Notes: generated by a model not told the origin, from the letters alone. DNA of 64,000 nucleotides from Spinellus fusiger (GCA_025094145.1 JALLLS010000044.1:225064-289063), one strand, 5' to 3'; shown: positions 22,680-34,296, counted from the first letter of the stretch. Made by a program: numbers and translations.

Positions 22680-23620
22680 TTATGCCTTTTCTGCAAGACT
22701 CTTCTCGCGAGCCTTTAGTTCATCCATCACACGGTAGTAATATTTGCTCAAAACATCGTCTTCACCAGTGAGTATGTAGGCGGTAAGAGTCTTTTCATCA
22801 AAATATCCGGCCATATAAAGTCCACCAACAAGAGCAAGATCGGCAAATCCAACTGAGAATATATTGATAAATGTTAGTTAATTGTGGGTTTTCCCTCCTT
22901 TCTTTTTGTATACAAATAGAACACAGGTTGGGATAATTACTTTTGTCACCAGTCAGAAAGTTATATGAAGAAAGAGTATCACGGATAATCTTGAAGCTAT
23001 GCTGAAGAGCCTTGCTGTGGTCTTCCTTCTTGCCAGCAAACACCTCTAAAGAAACGCCAAGATCACGTGCCTTTTTTGAGAAAATCCATTGGGGTTGTCA
23101 TAGTGACCACAGTGCTTCTTAACATTCATTGCAACCAAACCATAGATAGATGCTTGAATATTGGTTTGATAGTATTGGTAAAAGAAATGGTGAAGAGACT
23201 CTGCGCCATTGAATACACTAGGAGAATCGGGGTAAGCAGACTCGAGGTACTTGGCAATCTCCCATGAGTCTTGAATTACAGTGTTGTTGGTATCAACAAT
23301 AACTGGTACAGTAGGTGGTATTTTTGTTTTTCTGAAAATATCAATATCAATATATTAGAGTAGTCAGCGAATTAATGAAAAATTTCTTATTACGTGATAG
23401 TTGGAATGACTTGAGAAATCTCATGAAATTCGAGCCATTCGGTAGTAAAAGGCAAATTCTATTACAAACAAATAATTTGTTAAAGAATAACAACACTTTT
23501 TAGTTATTACTGTTAGCTTACCTTGAACACAAGTGTATAGTGTGTCTTGAAAGGGTTGGCAGACCATAATTCATTAGGATGATCTAATAAAGAGAAATTG
23601 TATAATACAATTGGCTGCAT
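22680..23620 (-). CDS. Glutathione S-transferase with a frameshift
   Basis: Four exons on the minus strand: 23620-23522, 23458-23394, 23331-22941 and 22852-22680, all GT-AG and frame-compatible except for one defect. The protein is about 230 residues. The N-terminal thioredoxin-like domain has IPPTVPVIVD followed by QDSWEIAKYLE, the glutathione-contacting region in this superfamily. The helical C-terminal domain has FLTGDK-IGFADLAL, the conserved N-capping/aspartate motif. In exon 3 an A6 run (T6 at 23072-23077 on the plus strand) throws the reading frame off by one; one extra A restores it. It is therefore either a sequencing error or a very young pseudogene. Likely cytosolic detoxification; the exact GST class is not settled. 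Confidence 0.82.
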
Positions 23621-24249
23621 CTTGTAAATATTATTGGTTGAAAACTAAACATAATTACTCCATTATCCAGCCATATTTATAGTCGAATGTGTATTGGGCA
23701 AATGAGATCAAAAGGAAGTGCGTAGGTCTCTGTGAGGAGGGCTACTGACACAACGGTGGCACAAAATTGACCAATTTGAGTGATAGGATGTTAGGCTCGA
23801 TAGGACAGAGACTTAGAACGGACAGAAAATAGCGGCCAAAGACAATGACCAACAAGACAGAGAATGTGTATCGAGCAGATACCGGAACAAAATCAGAGAC
23901 GAAAAAAGGACAGAACAATAGCAAATACGGTGAGAGAAGATAAACAGTCAGGTTTGTATAATATTGTTGATAGCCGCGCTACTTGGAATGATACACAACA
24001 GGATGATAATAAAAACTTTAATAATTTATTAATATATGAAACGTCGAGCGTATATATACAATTATTTAGTTTCTATAGTATTTCTTGTCTCTCATCTTCT
24101 ATTTCTCCTATGGTTGAAGAGCAAGAGCAGTGACTGCAGGATGTCAGGGATACCTGGCTCTCCTACAAATGCAACTATATTTTAGTCATCTTTCCGAAAA
24201 AAGAAAAAAGAGCACTTATTTGAGATTCAGAACATAAGAAATAAAAAGG
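23621..24249. other. Intergenic, no gene recognised
   Basis: Contains no frame with family resemblance. The right end could be internal sequence of the truncated LINE that follows. Confidence 0.4.
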
Positions 24250-24716
24250 TACTAATTGATACTAGCAGTCATACATCGGCCCACGATGGGTGTAATGTTC
24301 AGGATACTATTGGACATTTTCGAGGCCATTTACAGTCTCAAATTTCCTACCTCTGTTTCCCTTTCTCTGGAGCCCTATCAAGTGGTATCAGGCATTCTCT
24401 TGGCGCTCTGGAGGTGTCACTGGCAACTAGTGTTTGACAATATTCCTTTCACTGTGGTTCGTGCTGAGTCTATGGCCGAGAAGTTGATTCTTGTGTTTAT
24501 AGCTGAAGCAGACATTTAGAACGTTTCTTTTTTTCTTCTTTGTATAGCTTATCCCTTATATTGTATTATCCCTTTATTTTATTTTTCCTTTAGTTCAACT
24601 ATCTATATATTATCTTCCCTTTTAGCTTGCTAAAATGGGGTTTTTTGTGTGCACCGCTCACTGTGACGTGCAAGCAAATAAAATGTGAGGCTTCGGCCTC
24701 CACCTACAAAAAAAAA
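24250..24716 (+). mobile_element. 3' end of an L1-like LINE with poly-A tail
   Basis: An open stretch to 24519 reads like the extreme C terminus of LINE ORF2 proteins of mucoralean fungi (ALWRCHWQLVFDNIPF, a Trp-rich segment). A short UTR, a UUCG-capped hairpin at 24687-24700 and an A9-10 tail ending at 24716 follow. The 5' remainder is missing, as expected of an incomplete insertion. It is a different family from the LINE at 13.8-19.0 kb. The Ty3 LTR begins at the very next base. Confidence 0.6.
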
Positions 24717-24962
24717 TGTTCAGGATAGATGATAATAAAATGGGAATCGGTATATGGCACTCTTTATTTGTGTTTGTATCTTCCATTATTTATACTAGTT
24801 CTTGACTACGGATCTACCTGTAGTCTTCCTTTTATAGCCTGGTTGCTTTCTATCTATCAAAGTCTACTTCTCAACACTCTTCGTCTTAGTTTACATGTCG
24901 ATCCGTTAGATCACGGGATCGACATGTAAACATTGGAAGTCCGGAATGAGTCAATCATTACA
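24717..24962 (-). repeat. Long terminal repeat of a Ty3-type element
   Basis: On the minus strand this 246-bp segment begins TGTAATG and ends CTGAACA (TG...CA with TGT/ACA ends). It is preceded by a polypurine tract (GAGGAGGGGATAA, plus-strand 24963-24975 region). It has a CTATAAAAGG promoter box near 24830 and an AATAAA signal near 24755, and its U3 carries a perfect 16-bp inverted repeat (24889-24904 with 24916-24931). Next to the integrase fragment, this is the 3' LTR of that element; the 5' LTR is not in place. Confidence 0.85.
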
Positions 24963-25029
24963 TTATCCCCTCCTCAAGAGAAGACGAAGACGCCGTTGTT
25001 GTGTGGTCTGTAGGCGTTGTGTTAGAGTA

Positions 25030-25925
25030 CTATGATCTCATATGTTTCACGTTAGCTGTAGTTATATGCCCCTTTGAGTCGTTTACTCGTTGTATTTTGT
25101 ATGAAGTTCCTTCGTTGTTTTTCCCTAGGATTTTCCATGGTCCGGTCCAGTTTTCTGTCTCGTAGGTTTTGGGTTCAATGATTAGCTCTGGTTCCAACGG
25201 TAAGGTTGCCTTTCTGCCAAACATTATTTCAAATGGTGATAAACCTGTGGATACCTGTTGTGCTGTGTTATAGGCAAAAGTTACAAAAGGTAAATATGTG
25301 TCCCATTCTTTTTTGTCCTTTTGGTCCACATAGGCTGCCAAACTGGTCTTGATCGTATGATTTAGCCTTTCCACCAGGCCATCGGTCTGTGTGTGTTCTA
25401 CTGAAGTTAGTGAGCGTTTGATCCCTAATCGTTTGCATATGCTGGTCATAGCTTCTGATATGAAATTTGCACCATTGTCTGTGATCAGTCTGGTTGGCAC
25501 GCCAAATTTCAGGACTACTTCATACAGAAGTACCCTTGCTATCTGTTCTGTGGAAAACGAAGGTAGTGCTACTGTGATGGCCCATTTGGTTAAGTACTCG
25601 CAAATTACCAACACGTATCGATTTCCCTTATTGCTCATGGGTAGTTCTGCTATGTCTGCAGCCCATATATCGCCTGTATATTTTGGTAGGATTGGTTTCA
25701 TAGGTGTCTCTGTTGAGTCAGTTCGCACCTTATACCTTTGACATTGTGGACATCCTTTGATGTATGTCTTTGTGTCTTCCAGTAAGCTTGGCCACCAGCC
25801 ACTTCTTTAATCTTCTCAATTGTTTTCTGTACTCCAACGTGTCTTCCTGTTAGTCCGTTATGGTATTGTTTAAGTAATGTTTCCACCATGTTCCTGGGTA
25901 GTACTGGTACCAACTTTGTTCCCAA
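25030..25925 (-). pseudogene. Ty3-type integrase fragment
   Basis: Two overlapping minus-strand frames cover the integrase. The 25925-25698 piece has the His-containing part of the H2C2 zinc-binding motif (HNGLTGRHVG), with its Cys pair in the next frame (CPQCQRYK region), so there is a frameshift near 25780. The 25728-25030 piece has the catalytic core with Asp in WAADIAELP, Asp in RLITDNGANF and Glu in DGLVERLNHT, the D,D35E triad. A C-terminal GPWKILGKN segment resembles the GPY/F module. Reverse transcriptase, protease and gag are absent. Truncated near 25945. Confidence 0.88.
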
Positions 25926-26184
25926 CTGATAGCATAGTATTCCTTTTTTTTTAAAAAAAATACGGTTCCTTCATCTCCCCCTCCAAAAAAAGTGATTGTA
26001 CAGTGGGGTAGCAAAAAAATCCGATTGATTTCATATCATCAATACAGTGTTTTTCCTGTATCAAGAGAAATAAAACATATTTTCTACTGTAATAAAGCTC
26101 ATATTATGTTTAAAAAAAGGCTTTAGAATACTTATATGTAATTTATTTTTAATTTTACTTATAAAAATTATTACAAATGTAGCT

Positions 26185-27190
26185 TTAATAATGGGTACTC
26201 CCACCCTTGTTCTTGATGACTTCTTGCATTCGTGCTGGCATTGTCTCAATCAAAGATTTCCATGTTTTTGGCTCAAATAAATCCTAGACCTCTTGTATAA
26301 TATTTTTGAACTTGTCTATCTTAACAGAACCATTGCATCTCTCCTGGACCTTTTCTTTCATTTGTATCCAAAGGTTTTCAATGGGGTTCAGATCGGGTGA
26401 TTGAGCAGGCCACTCCAAACTATCAATTCCTCTCTCTCTTTTCCAACCACTTGCTACAATACTTTTATGAGTGGGTGCTCCATCCTCCATCAATATCGAG
26501 TGGCACTCTAGACCCCATAAACGTAGTAATGACTCTTCGTAGACTTTCTTGACAAAATCAACAGCCTTTCGTTCATTCTTCTCAAGCATCACTAGTTCCG
26601 ACTTCTCACCGTGACGAATGGCTCCCCAGACCATAACTGAGGATCTTCCACTCTTGAATGTGGGAGCAAGACAATCTTTTTTGTAAGCTTCTCCATCCTT
26701 ACGCTAAACGTGAACCACTCGACTGTTTTTGCCAATTTCGAAACTACTTTCGTCAGTCCATATAACCTTTTTCCACATATCAACAGCCCAGTGGAGATGT
26801 TCTTTGGCAAACTTGAGTCTTCTTTCTTGATGTGTTTCATTCCAAAAAAGGTTTCTTCTTTGCCACTCGGCTAAATATACCCTCTTCATGCAGTACACGT
26901 CTAACAGTGTGCTTGCCGCATTCTTCGGGTATTGCTGCAACCATCTCACTTAAAGTCAATCGTCTGTTCTTGCTAATAACGTCCAGAAGGTGTCGTATTC
27001 CTCTTTCATTGAATATTTTGGGTCTTCTCGAACCTCCTTGGCGTTTGGTAGTTCCTCTTGTCTTTTGTTGATTTAGAACATTGTAGATTGTTCGCAGCTT
27101 TACTCAAGTTCTTTCAGCTATATCCTTTACTTTCATATTTGCTTGTCGAAAATTAACAATGGTAATTTTTTGATCATCTGTTAGTTGCAT
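26185..27190 (-). pseudogene. Broken Tc1 transposase
   Basis: Reads from an ATG at 27190 (an N-terminal helix-turn-helix similar to that of Tc1 proteins) to a TAA at 26185. I count in-frame stops after VKDIAERT, after RVVHV and after NIIQEV, and one frameshift near 26850. The catalytic residues are still present: VIWTDESSF, LMEDGAPTHKS and DLNPIENLW. The C terminus is KNKGGSTHY. It could be moved only in trans. Confidence 0.88.
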
Positions 27191-27209
27191 TGTAAATTAA
27201 ATATGGATA

Positions 27210-27307
27210 CACTACTTCCAAAAATTAATGTCGCGTTTCATAAATATTTATAATACAATATATACGCAGATGTGACAAGTGAATGCGACATTACTTTTCG
27301 GAAATGG
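27210..27307. mobile_element. Possible MITE nested in the Tc1 element
   Basis: A roughly 98-bp segment whose ends are imperfect inverted repeats sharing TTCC...AATGTCGC, flanked by TA on both sides. It lies between the transposase start and the right terminal repeat of the host Tc1, and does not encode anything. Confidence 0.45.
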
Positions 27308-27784
27308 TATATACTTTTATTAAGAAGAAAGGAAGAAAACTGCTACAAGTGTCTCTTATGTAAGATATGAAATATATTGGATCTCTAAAAAAAATGCCAA
27401 TTTTTTTGCTACCCCACTGTACAAGGTCCCTCTCATTCAATATATATTTATTTATTACATTCATGCAAAAGATACAATATGTCGATTCAATAAAGTTCAG
27501 AACTTAGCTACATGTTTTATTATTCCGATAACCTTAGAACTCCAAACAGTAGTCAATACCTCAATTGCTCTAAAACAATATCAAAGAAAGAGTGCATATT
27601 TTTTAATCCCAATGCTTCAGTGAATAAACTCATACTGATGATTACCATTGTTTCCTTTAGTATCTTTTATCTCTATTTTTTTTTGTCTGCACACCTCTAC
27701 GTCTTGATCAACATTTCCAAAATGAAGAATAAGAGTATCAATCCACAAATCTGGTTTAACATAGTTTATGAGCCTGTGATGAGA

Positions 27785-28115
27785 TAACACAAGATTTGGA
27801 ACAGTTGTTCTTTAGATGATTATCTATATTTTTATTATTATTATTGTAAAGACACTACTTAGTATTTTTTTTAGAAAAGCCTTTATGCTTCATCATAGCG
27901 GAGCACCTCCTTGGCATACTATCGACTAAATCTTCCAGAAATTCATTTAGGTTCTTCTCCCATTCACTACGAAATCATCGTTCAAGCTGTTTTGCATTAG
28001 TTATACTTGTTCGACGTGGCTCAATATTTTCAAGATAAGCCAAGATATGCTCAATTGGGTTAAGATCTGGACTTTGTACAGACCAAACATCAAAACCTTC
28101 AATAATATACACACC
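27785..28115 (-). pseudogene. C-terminal relic of a third Tc1 family
   Basis: The minus strand reads VQSPDLNPIEHILAYLENIE (the Glu motif) down to a C-terminal KHKGFSKKNTK and a stop near 27855. A post-stop segment (27785-27850) is shared with the relic at 28990-29070, showing a common family. The N-terminal two-thirds is missing. Confidence 0.7.
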
Positions 28116-28985
28116 TAAAGATTTTTGGGATATAAAAGTAAATACACGGACAATAAAATCGCAATATTCTTATGATTGGCTAATGTGTTTTAAAAGGGTA
28201 TTTTCGCTGTCTAAATAAACTACTTCAAACTCTGTCTGCCTATCCTAGCAATAGCTACACTATCTTCATAAAGTATTGGTATATCTGGGGAAATATAGTA
28301 TAGAAATGTAGTATGGTTCTAAAAAGACTTACGTGTATCTTAGTTGTGTAGCGATAACTACACCGGATTCTTCTTTGATGTTTTGATGTTTTGATGTTTT
28401 GGTGGATTAGCTACTACTAGCTAGATGATTTTTCTGATTGTTGTTGATTAATAAAGATCAAAAACCTCATTCTATGAAATGGGATTAGGCTATTGACATT
28501 CTGATTTTCCACAGCAGGAGTACCTTTATATGAATAATTAGTTATGAAACACTGGAGTATCACTGTCTTTCTCCTCAAGGTATCTTGCAAACCTTTCACA
28601 ATTGACTGTTGAAGATGTATGTCTTGATAGAGATAACTCGGCTTCTATTCAATACCAGTGATTGAGTTCTTCACTGCTACAATCTTTAGAGTAGGTTCCA
28701 TGAAGAGAATAAAATAGACGAGTTGACCTTTTTTTCTTTTTATACTATCTCTGTTTTATAATTGGTCTTTACATGCCGTTGATTCAATCCGTGATCTGAA
28801 AACTAAGAAGTTGTGTTAAAGCATAAAGCTTGTATATCTATCAATGGAGACTGTGAATCCTACGAGCTTTCTATGCACATACACAGTTCCATACAATAAG
28901 TGAGTTGACAGAATTGTTTTTATTTTATTTTGAAAAATAAAAGTATATCTATCAGTACAAGATGTTCATAATAAAAGGTTCATGG
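28116..28985. other. Intergenic, no gene recognised
   Basis: Includes a short TTTTGATG tandem repeat at about 28374-28402. Nothing else is visible. Confidence 0.4.
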
Positions 28986-28989
28986 AATA

Positions 28990-29475
28990 ACACAGGATTT
29001 GGAATAGTTGTTCTTTAATTGATTGTCTACATTTTTATTATAAAGATATTGCTCAGTGCTTTTTAACAGAGTCTTTATTTTTAATTACTCTAGTCCCTTT
29101 ATTATTGTACACAACTGTAAAACAGGATTCGTCAGACCAAACAACCTTGTTTTTACATCATTCATATTTCTCAAATCATATACAATTATTTGTATAGGGT
29201 TTCTGCGAATAGACAAAATGATAGCCAGTTTTGAAGTAGATGACACCTTTTCAGGTTTTCCTGTATGTATTTTGAGTTGAATTGTACCTTTGTTTTTATA
29301 CAATAGGACAATCTGTGCTCTTTGGGATGTCGACATTGTCAGCAATCTCTTGATAAGTAGCACATCTTTTCTATTGTCCTGTGATTTGACCTCTAATAAA
29401 CATATCACGCTCTCTTCTATTGGTGGGACTCTCTTCATGTTCTTGACTAAGAGTTGGCTGATTTCTATTGATTAA
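28990..29475 (-). pseudogene. Internally deleted Tc1 relic (N terminus plus first Asp)
   Basis: The minus strand shows a degraded helix-turn-helix (TYQEIADNVDIPKST in mixed frames) and then VVWSDESCF with NNKGTRVI, followed directly by a KDSVKKH-stop C terminus. The middle of the catalytic domain, with the second Asp and the Glu, is deleted. The 3' flank matches that of the relic at 27785. Confidence 0.65.
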
Positions 29476-29479
29476 AGTC

Positions 29480-30555
29480 ATTTTTTTAAGAATAAAAAAT
29501 AGAAATAGGTTTGTCGTTCCTCATTTATTGCATGAGACTGTGGTATCATAGGGAAAGTACATTGCAAAGAGAGAATAAGAAACATTTGAGTGAGTATCTG
29601 TCCAAATTGAAAAGAACACACGTCAAACCAGACCTGTCACTTGGGTGGGCACTGGAAAAGAAAATGAAGAGGATCCTCAATGAGATAGTTGCACAAGAGA
29701 CATGAACTGAAGGTAAGGAAAGAAGAAATAAGAGGGTAAAGCTGTTGGTATCATAGTAGCTTATAGTGAAGTATTAAAAACTACACATTGCGCTCTGATT
29801 TCTGTATAGATGATTATCAGAACTCTTTCAATTATATTACGACAAAAAAGTGGCTAAAATAAAGTACTAACTAAACAGACAGAGCCAGGTAGTGGTAAGA
29901 GCGATTGCTTAACTTATAAATCAACGTATTTCCTCATTTTAATCAGGTCATCACTAGACTATGGTCTTACGTGCCTGTTCTGTGTTCCATTGGAATCATC
30001 AGTCATAGAAGAAAGAAACACCCTACTTGTAAGGCAGTTAAGAAGACCTCTTCTAGTATGGACACGACGGAGGCAGAGAGTCAGCTTTCTTTAAATGTCT
30101 ACAACTCAGTAGCTACTATCTTATTACTCTTGCTGTCATAAACAGCCACATACTACCCTTTTCTTTTTTTAATTCTTTAGTAACAGCCATGTACCTAAAG
30201 AGGTAGTGATACTGTATAGAAATGGATGCTATCTCTTAATTGTGTTAAAGATCATAGTATTAAACACTACCAACATACATTCCACTAATGATTTACAATA
30301 AAGCATTCAATTTCTATTATTCAACAAAAATATATTACAGTGAATCAATTCAATTCAATTCAATTTCTATTCATCTACCTTGACAGCATTAGGCCTGTTG
30401 GAAGGAATCCAAACAAAAGATCTGTAAAGGTAAGTTGAAAGTATATTCTGCAAATGTTCAATCTATGATTTAAATCTTTAGTTATATACCTGCACTTCTC
30501 TATTTAAACATAGTCTATAGCAACAATCTAATAAGACATGCAGATTTATTTCCTT
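29480..30555. other. Intergenic, no gene recognised
   Basis: One 64-codon plus-strand frame (29511-29705) has no family resemblance. A minus-strand segment at 30373-30424 (WIPSNRPNAVKVDE then a stop, after an acceptor-like ACAG) looks coding but I could not connect it to an upstream exon. Confidence 0.35.
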
Positions 30556-30720
30556 TCATGAATGCACAGACAGGAATTTCTCATAGCTCCAAAAGTACAA
30601 TGCACTAATGATTAAAGCAAGGCCTATTCCTTGTGTAAACCATAAAGCAGAGTGACGGTTGCTCATGAACGCGTCACTGAGATTAAAGTCAACGTGTGAA
30701 AATATCGCCCTCTTTATTAT
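30556..30720 (-). CDS. Possible small membrane protein (partial model)
   Basis: The last part of a minus-strand frame, from about 30720 to the TGA at 30556, reads like a short protein with one transmembrane helix (FTQGIGLALIISALYFW) and a charged tail. An AATAAA lies about 10 bp after the stop. Upstream the frame runs into an (TTATTACAG)n repeat that is probably intron or leader. An internal ATG at 30666 would give only 36 residues. The architecture would suit a tiny mitochondrial or ER membrane subunit, but I do not recognise it. Confidence 0.25.
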   Translation of the reverse strand: MIKRAIFSHVDFNLSDAFMSNRHSALWFTQGIGLALIISALYFWSYEKFLSVHS

Positions 30721-31004
30721 TATCACTTTAATTATTATTACAGTTATTACAGTTATTACAGTTATTACAGTTATTATTGTTGCTGTTATTGCTACTGCTG
30801 CCGCTGTTGCTATTATCAATTGATTGGCTATTTCTTTGTTTCCCATACTTTTCTATTGTTTTTATTTTACTCGTTACCAAACCTTGTCTTGAAGTAGCCC
30901 TTATTACTTGTAAAGAAATTTTTTATTTTTTATTTTTTATTAAAAAAAAAAGAAAAAAAAGAAAAAGAAAAAGAAAATACAAAGTGATTCAGGTATAAAA
31001 CCTC

Positions 31005-31847
31005 ATGTCAGATCATAGTGAACAGGATATTATTGTCGATGGTGACTCACCATTGCCTATGGATGAACTATCCCTCACTGACACACCAGAAAAACCAAAG
31101 ACCAATGACGATGTCTCCGAGGGAGAAGAGACAAAAGACGCTATTGATGAGATAGACACAGACGACTTACTAGAAGAAGCCGAAGCTGTCTTGCCTTCGC
31201 GTAAGGAACCCAAACGCAGGACAAAATCTACGTCTCGACCACGCACCACAATACCAAGGTCCAAAGCAAAAAAAACAAAAGGTGAAGAGATGGAATGTGA
31301 GGAACAGAGTGGTTCAGAAACACCCAAGCGGAAGAGTGGATCAACACGACGCAAACCAGCAGTGAAAAAGGGAAAGGAAAAAGTGGATCCAGTAAAGCAA
31401 GAGAAAGGCAAAAAGGTACCTATCTGTAGAAATAGCACTGTCTTTACTTGTATTTGTATGCATGCATCTATGTTGATACTCCTTTTATGGAAAGTGTCTA
31501 TGGAGTATAAGGATAGAAACCAAAACAAAAGAGAGAGAGAGGGAGAAAGGGACAGAAACAGGCAGAAAGTCAGAGCATAACTTTATATGTAACAGGCTAG
31601 AAAAGCAGCATTTGATCCCATCCGTGTTCAAGAACTCAACACTGCTTATCCCGACACCTACTGGGAATACCATGCTGACCGAGATCATCAAATGATCAAC
31701 GATATCAGTCATGCCAACCAACTTGAATTGGTATCCTGTAACATGAGTGATCAAGGTAAGCTACTGGAGACGACACTGCCACTCTACAGAACAAGGGTTG
31801 TGTTGGAATCCACACAATAAACAAAACAAAACAAAACAAAACAAAAA

Positions 31848-31878
<31 letters not shown>

Positions 31879-33471
31879 GCTAATACAATGGTAGCACCTA
31901 TTACAAGCATGTGTCTTTCTCCTGATGGTACTCTGCTGGCCACCTTTTCTAATATTGGTGCAGTGAAGATATGGGATATCACCAATGACTTTGCCCTTTT
32001 ACGCAAACTAAGAGATACAGAAGAGCTCAACATTGACGAATTCTATTGTGGACAATTTATATCAGATGCTCAAGCACTTCTGGCCACAGGTGGAAAAATA
32101 AAAGATAGGCATCGATGGTCAGCTGAAGACGAGGACAATCATATTCTGCCATGTACTATCAAAGTAAGTGCTATACAGACCAACAACAACAACAACAACA
32201 ACAACAAAAAGTGACTCATCCACACCTTAAGATATTTGATATTGAAGAGTCCAAAGTGGTGAGCAAGCTTGTAGGACACAGTGAAGAAATTTTATGCATC
32301 AAGACACTCACCTTCAATGGTCAAAACTACTATATCTCCACCAGCCAAGATGGTTATATTTTCAAATGGCATATGGACAGTGATTGGATGTAAGCAGACA
32401 ATTCGTGTAGCAGGTGTATTTACTATGTTGATTCAATGGTATGTATGTGCAGCACTTTAATAAAAGCAACGCACATGGAAGATGGTATTACATGCATGGC
32501 ATTCACCGTCTCCTTTGTTCCCAACACGGGCAACAAGTATTTTATGGCAGCATGTGATGAGCATTTGCGTCTGTATGATTTTGAAGAAGCACAGGTATTT
32601 CTACTCATACAGTGGTATGTGACTTAACACTCATGTTGCATTAGCTATTACAAACATTTGAGGATATCTATTCCTCTTACTGTGACTGTGGCAAGTTCAT
32701 CAAGTGGTTGGATGAGCCTATCTATGCAGCACAGCAAAAAAACAAGGCCATAGAAGAAAGTGATAGTAAAGAAGAGATAGAGGTGGAGAGTGTCCAGGAA
32801 AAGAAGAGACTTGAGAACTATGCTTGGTTCATTAGTCGTGGTGCTGAGATGTGTGATGTAGGGGATGGTGTATGTAAGTAAATCTACAAAAAATCATAGC
32901 GAATTCTACGGAAACCTACTCATACACTCAATAGCTTCCAAGGACAATACATGTACACTTCACAGATTAGTCTATCCTACTCAGGCAGGCGACACATTTA
33001 AGCTTGAAGAAGTCAAGAAATACAAACACGAGGAGTAAGTTGATTCGATTCTACACCATTCTACGCTATTAACACAGTCCTAGTTATCATGCCAACTCTT
33101 GGCTAGTCAAAATCACATCCAATGGAAGATACATTCTTGCTCCTACAATCTATGGTCAAATATTTGTGTTTAATCTTTTAACGGGACAGCTATCGGCAAT
33201 ACTAAAAGATCATGAAGGTAAACCCAGAAACAGAAACAAAACAAAAGGACAGGGGTTTCTATTGGTCAAATAGCTAAATGAGTGGTAGATATCGAAGTGC
33301 GCGATGTGATATTTCATCCTTGCCTCCCGCTCATCTTTTCTTCTGGTGATGGTAAGTCCATGTCCTTTATCGTTTTGCTTACATGTCATAGATGGCTGTG
33401 TCAAAGCATACACGTACAAAGCACAAGGAAATGTCCAATTACAAGAGGATATTGAGATGTCCAATGCATAA
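31005..33471 (+). CDS. WD40-repeat protein with charged N-terminal tail
   Basis: Ten exons: 31005-31415, 31596-31755, 31895-32163, 32232-32389, 32453-32594, 32645-32873, 32935-33034, 33078-33217, 33289-33351 and 33392-33471. All are GT-AG and phase-consistent, giving 583 residues. Residues 1-60 are acidic (DDVSEGEE, DEIDTDDLLEEAE). Residues 65-137 are Lys/Arg-rich with several nuclear-localisation-like patches. From about 190 onward come WD40 blades: MCLSPDGTLLATFSNIGAVKIWDI, SKLVGHSEEILCIKTL with SQDGYIFKWH, ACDEHLRLYDF, and the last blades ending near SSGDDGCVKAYTY. The combination of acidic/basic tail and propeller suggests a nuclear chromatin or RNA-processing scaffold; no ortholog is assigned. 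Intron 2 contains an (AAAAC)n run. Confidence 0.85.
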
Positions 33472-34296
33472 TAAGAAGATACAGTACCGTACTTTCATAC
33501 ACCACTTTCACTTACATTTGCATTTGCATAAGCAATACAATAAAGATACCGGGAATCTGTCTGTTCTTTCTTTTTCTTTCTCAATTCATCTTTCTGCTAC
33601 TACCAATCTTAATAAACCTATAGACACGATTAACCTACACACACACAAGACTTTATAAACTCTATCTCTAAGCAGCCTGACTTCATACTACAGAGAGAAA
33701 GTAAAAGTTTCACTATTATGCAGATGATAGAAAGCAATTGTGTTAAAACTCAACTACAGAGCTCCACTCCAAGATGAGCTAGTGTTCATCCCAGTCAAAG
33801 TATAGTGTTCAATAGACTAAGAATGAGTGTGAATTGATTTCTATTGACTGCCAACCAAAACAACACTTGAAATATATCCTATTGTTATTCAATACCAACC
33901 ACCAATAGACTGTTTACATTGAAAGGAAGAAAAGAAACAGGGCTTTATGGTGCGTCATAAATTTTAACAAGTTGAATGTTTAGCTTGGTTTAGTTTCTCT
34001 TTTCTCGTCTGAAAGTAAAGACTGACAATCCATAGATACATACAAAAACAACAACAACACTCCAATTATAAACAGTATCTAAAAGTATTAGAATGATCTT
34101 ATTACAACAAAATAAATATTCATACTCTAGAGTAGTTTACAAGATAATAAAGCGTGTTTATGAATAAATTAATTAATGCCTAAGCAAGTACATGGAAAAT
34201 ATTAACTAAGAGAATAGGAGAATAAATAAACTACAGAAAAGAAAGAAAAAGAAAGTGTTTTTTCTGTTGACTTTGTCATGGAAAGATGCTACTGCC
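33472..34296. other. 3' UTR and intergenic spacer
   Basis: Between the WD40 gene and the convergent Sur7/PalI gene. AATAAA-type signals occur near 33540 and 33610. Nothing else is recognised. Confidence 0.45.

Larger units (their letters stand above)
26001..27419 (-). mobile_element. Tc1 element with intact ends but dead transposase
   Basis: Terminal repeats CAGTGGGGTAGCAAAAAAAT (26001 onward, and inverted ending at 27419) match perfectly for about 20 bp and are flanked by TA at 25999-26000 and 27420-27421. Length is 1419 bp. The transposase lies on the minus strand and is broken. A MITE-like inverted repeat is inserted between the right end and the gene. It sits about 55 bp from the truncated Ty3 fragment. 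Confidence 0.92.

Noticed and set aside
24256..24519. Independent gene at the L1-like tail
   Set aside because: The reading frame is better explained as the end of LINE ORF2, given the hairpin and poly-A tail right after it.
29880..29945. tRNA-like segment (GGTAGTGGTAAGAGCG)
   Set aside because: It resembles a D arm, but no B box (GGTTCGANTCC) or foldable acceptor stem follows.
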